A DNA stretch of 28,509 nucleotides. Source: a virus. A program made the translations under genes and the position numbers. Shown one piece after another: positions 27,805-28,509 of this stretch (position 1 is its first letter; the number at the start of each line of letters is the position of its first letter). The notes below the pieces were generated by a model, which was not told the DNA's origin, ran no database searches, and saw only the letters and a program-made list of their open reading frames with translations. The DNA lies in the IMG/VR virus record IMGVR_UViG_3300028025_001874, positions 1 to 28,509 of that record; one strand, 5' to 3'.

Positions 27805-28065
27805 ATGGAAGATTACAAGCTAAACACTTATGCGGATGGGTTTGGAGTCTGGCACTGCCAGATTACTTACCCTGGCGGAATTGGCAACACTTGGGAAGCT
27901 GAAGCGATAGCTGATAAGTCTATGCGAGCGGCTAAGCGTGCCATAAGGCGCGAGATCGTAGAGCGTAGTGAACCCCTGAAGGTTAAGCGCTTGAGCTACA
28001 AGGTGGCAGCTAATGACCTAGCCGCGTCAAACTTACTGTATAGCTTGACAATAGCTGAAGCATAA
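27805..28065 (+). CDS. conserved actinophage protein, last gene of right arm
   Basis: An 86-residue protein (MEDYKLNTYADGFGVWHCQI...). YPGGIGNTWEAEAIA and RAAKRAIRREIVERSE match a pattern common in actinophages (P-x-G-I-G-N-T ... A-x-R-A-I-R-x-E). AAGAAGGGAAT lies ~8 bases before ATG 27805, while an in-frame ATG at 27796 would overlap that element. A terminator hairpin follows closely. Function unknown. Confidence 0.7.
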   Translation: MEDYKLNTYADGFGVWHCQITYPGGIGNTWEAEAIADKSMRAAKRAIRREIVERSEPLKVKRLSYKVAANDLAASNLLYSLTIAEA

Positions 28066-28509
28066 GCCAACACTGCAACACCCTAAAGCCCTAGGCCTAA
28101 CCGCTTAGGGCTTTAGCTTTACCCTAGGCCCCCGCGCCCCGTGCCGCTGGAGCTGGGAGAAGAAGCAACTAACTAACTAAGACAAGGGCGGCCCTAGGCC
28201 ACGCCCTAGCCCCTGCATGCCAGGCTAAAGATCAAGCAAGGCAAAAGAATAAGAAGAAGGCCGCGGCTTTGATTATGACGGGGACCCGTGCCGCTTGGAG
28301 AGATCACAACCTAGGCCCTAGGCACTGGCCCTAGTAGTGCCAACCCGTGCAGACCTAAACAATAGGAAGCAAGCGCCTAACTAAAACACGCCTAGACAAC
28401 AGGCCAACAGGCTATGCACTGCATAAGGCTACAAGCGCCCGATACAAGCCATGAGATAGCTAGGAAGCTAAACACTATGCCGCCAAAATAGCGGCACGGG
28501 GCGCGGGGG
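28066..28509 (+). other. 444-base non-coding right end
   Basis: No convincing gene on either strand. Besides the terminator it contains many CTAG words, often as CCTAGG (28091, 28122, 28192, 28310 and 28316 regions). There is a repeated CCCGTGCCGCT...GGAG word near 28138 and 28285, an inverted repeat TGCCGC/GCGGCA (28478-28483, 28491-28496), and a G-rich run at the window edge. It could be close to a genome end or packaging site; that is not shown. Confidence 0.5.
28083..28118 (+). terminator. terminator hairpin after right arm
   Basis: A perfect 11-bp stem CTAAAGCCCTA/TAGGGCTTTAG (28083-28093 and 28106-28116) with a 12-base loop, starting 17 bases after the last stop. The T-tract is short (CTTTA), so termination may be partial. 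Confidence 0.7.

Noticed and set aside
1-28509. tRNA genes, integrase, attachment site or insertion sequences
   Set aside because: I looked for cloverleaf-like segments, tyrosine/serine recombinase motifs and transposase motifs and saw none; lifestyle cannot be decided from this window.

Overview
This window looks like about 28.5 kb of a double-stranded DNA siphovirus genome, or a prophage of one, that infects an actinobacterium. The structural genes follow the usual siphovirus order: HK97-fold capsid, head-tail joining, tail tube, frameshifted tail chaperones, tape measure, tail tip and fibres, then lysis. A WhiB-family regulator with the full four-cysteine signature points to an actinobacterial host, because WhiB proteins are essentially restricted to actinobacteria and their phages. 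The moderate GC content and tail-fibre domains I associate with marine and freshwater phages suggest an aquatic actinobacterium; this is inference. No integrase, DNA polymerase, terminase or portal gene is inside the window.

Layout. (1) 1-15255, late region. The major capsid protein runs in from the left edge and ends at a strong terminator. A three-gene sugar cassette follows (GT-B and GT-A glycosyltransferases and a cytidylyltransferase). Then come head-tail and tail genes, with a clear -1 frameshift in the tail assembly chaperone, a tape measure protein, a tail-tip protein, three tandem related fibre genes of which the last carries a glycine-rich adhesin-like domain, and a lysis cassette (M23 endopeptidase plus several small membrane proteins). 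The region closes with whiB, the only gene on the minus strand. (2) 15256-23704, early/replication region. It starts at a compact divergent promoter region and encodes a YqaJ nuclease, a probable annealing protein, several HNH or zinc proteins, a replication initiator and helicase-loader pair, an SSB-like protein, a RusA resolvase broken by an in-frame TGA, a run of very small overlapping genes, a metallophosphoesterase, an FmdB-type zinc ribbon and an HNH nuclease. (3) 23705-24281, a 577-base non-coding region with phased ATTCGGT iterons, inverted repeats and A-tracts; it resembles a replication origin or control region. (4) 24282-28065, a right arm of twelve small plus-strand genes of unknown function, several from families I recognise as widespread in actinobacteriophages. 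They have different base and codon use and a shared AAGAAGGGAAT leader. (5) 28066-28509, a non-coding right end with a terminator and many CCTAGG words.

How it fits together. The nuclease, annealing protein, SSB and RusA form a recombination set. The initiator and loader would recruit the host replisome. The structural genes build a non-contractile tail of roughly 115 nm, estimated from the tape measure length. The sugar cassette inside the head operon suggests virion glycosylation. The observations most worth checking are the RusA gene interrupted exactly at its catalytic D-x-D motif between two identical CTT codons, the strongly strand-biased TTCGGT word that also forms the iteron array, the overlapping divergent promoters, the terminator embedded in a signal-peptide coding sequence, and the tandem family of tiny Y/F-x2-G proteins. 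All counts were made by eye and no searches were run.
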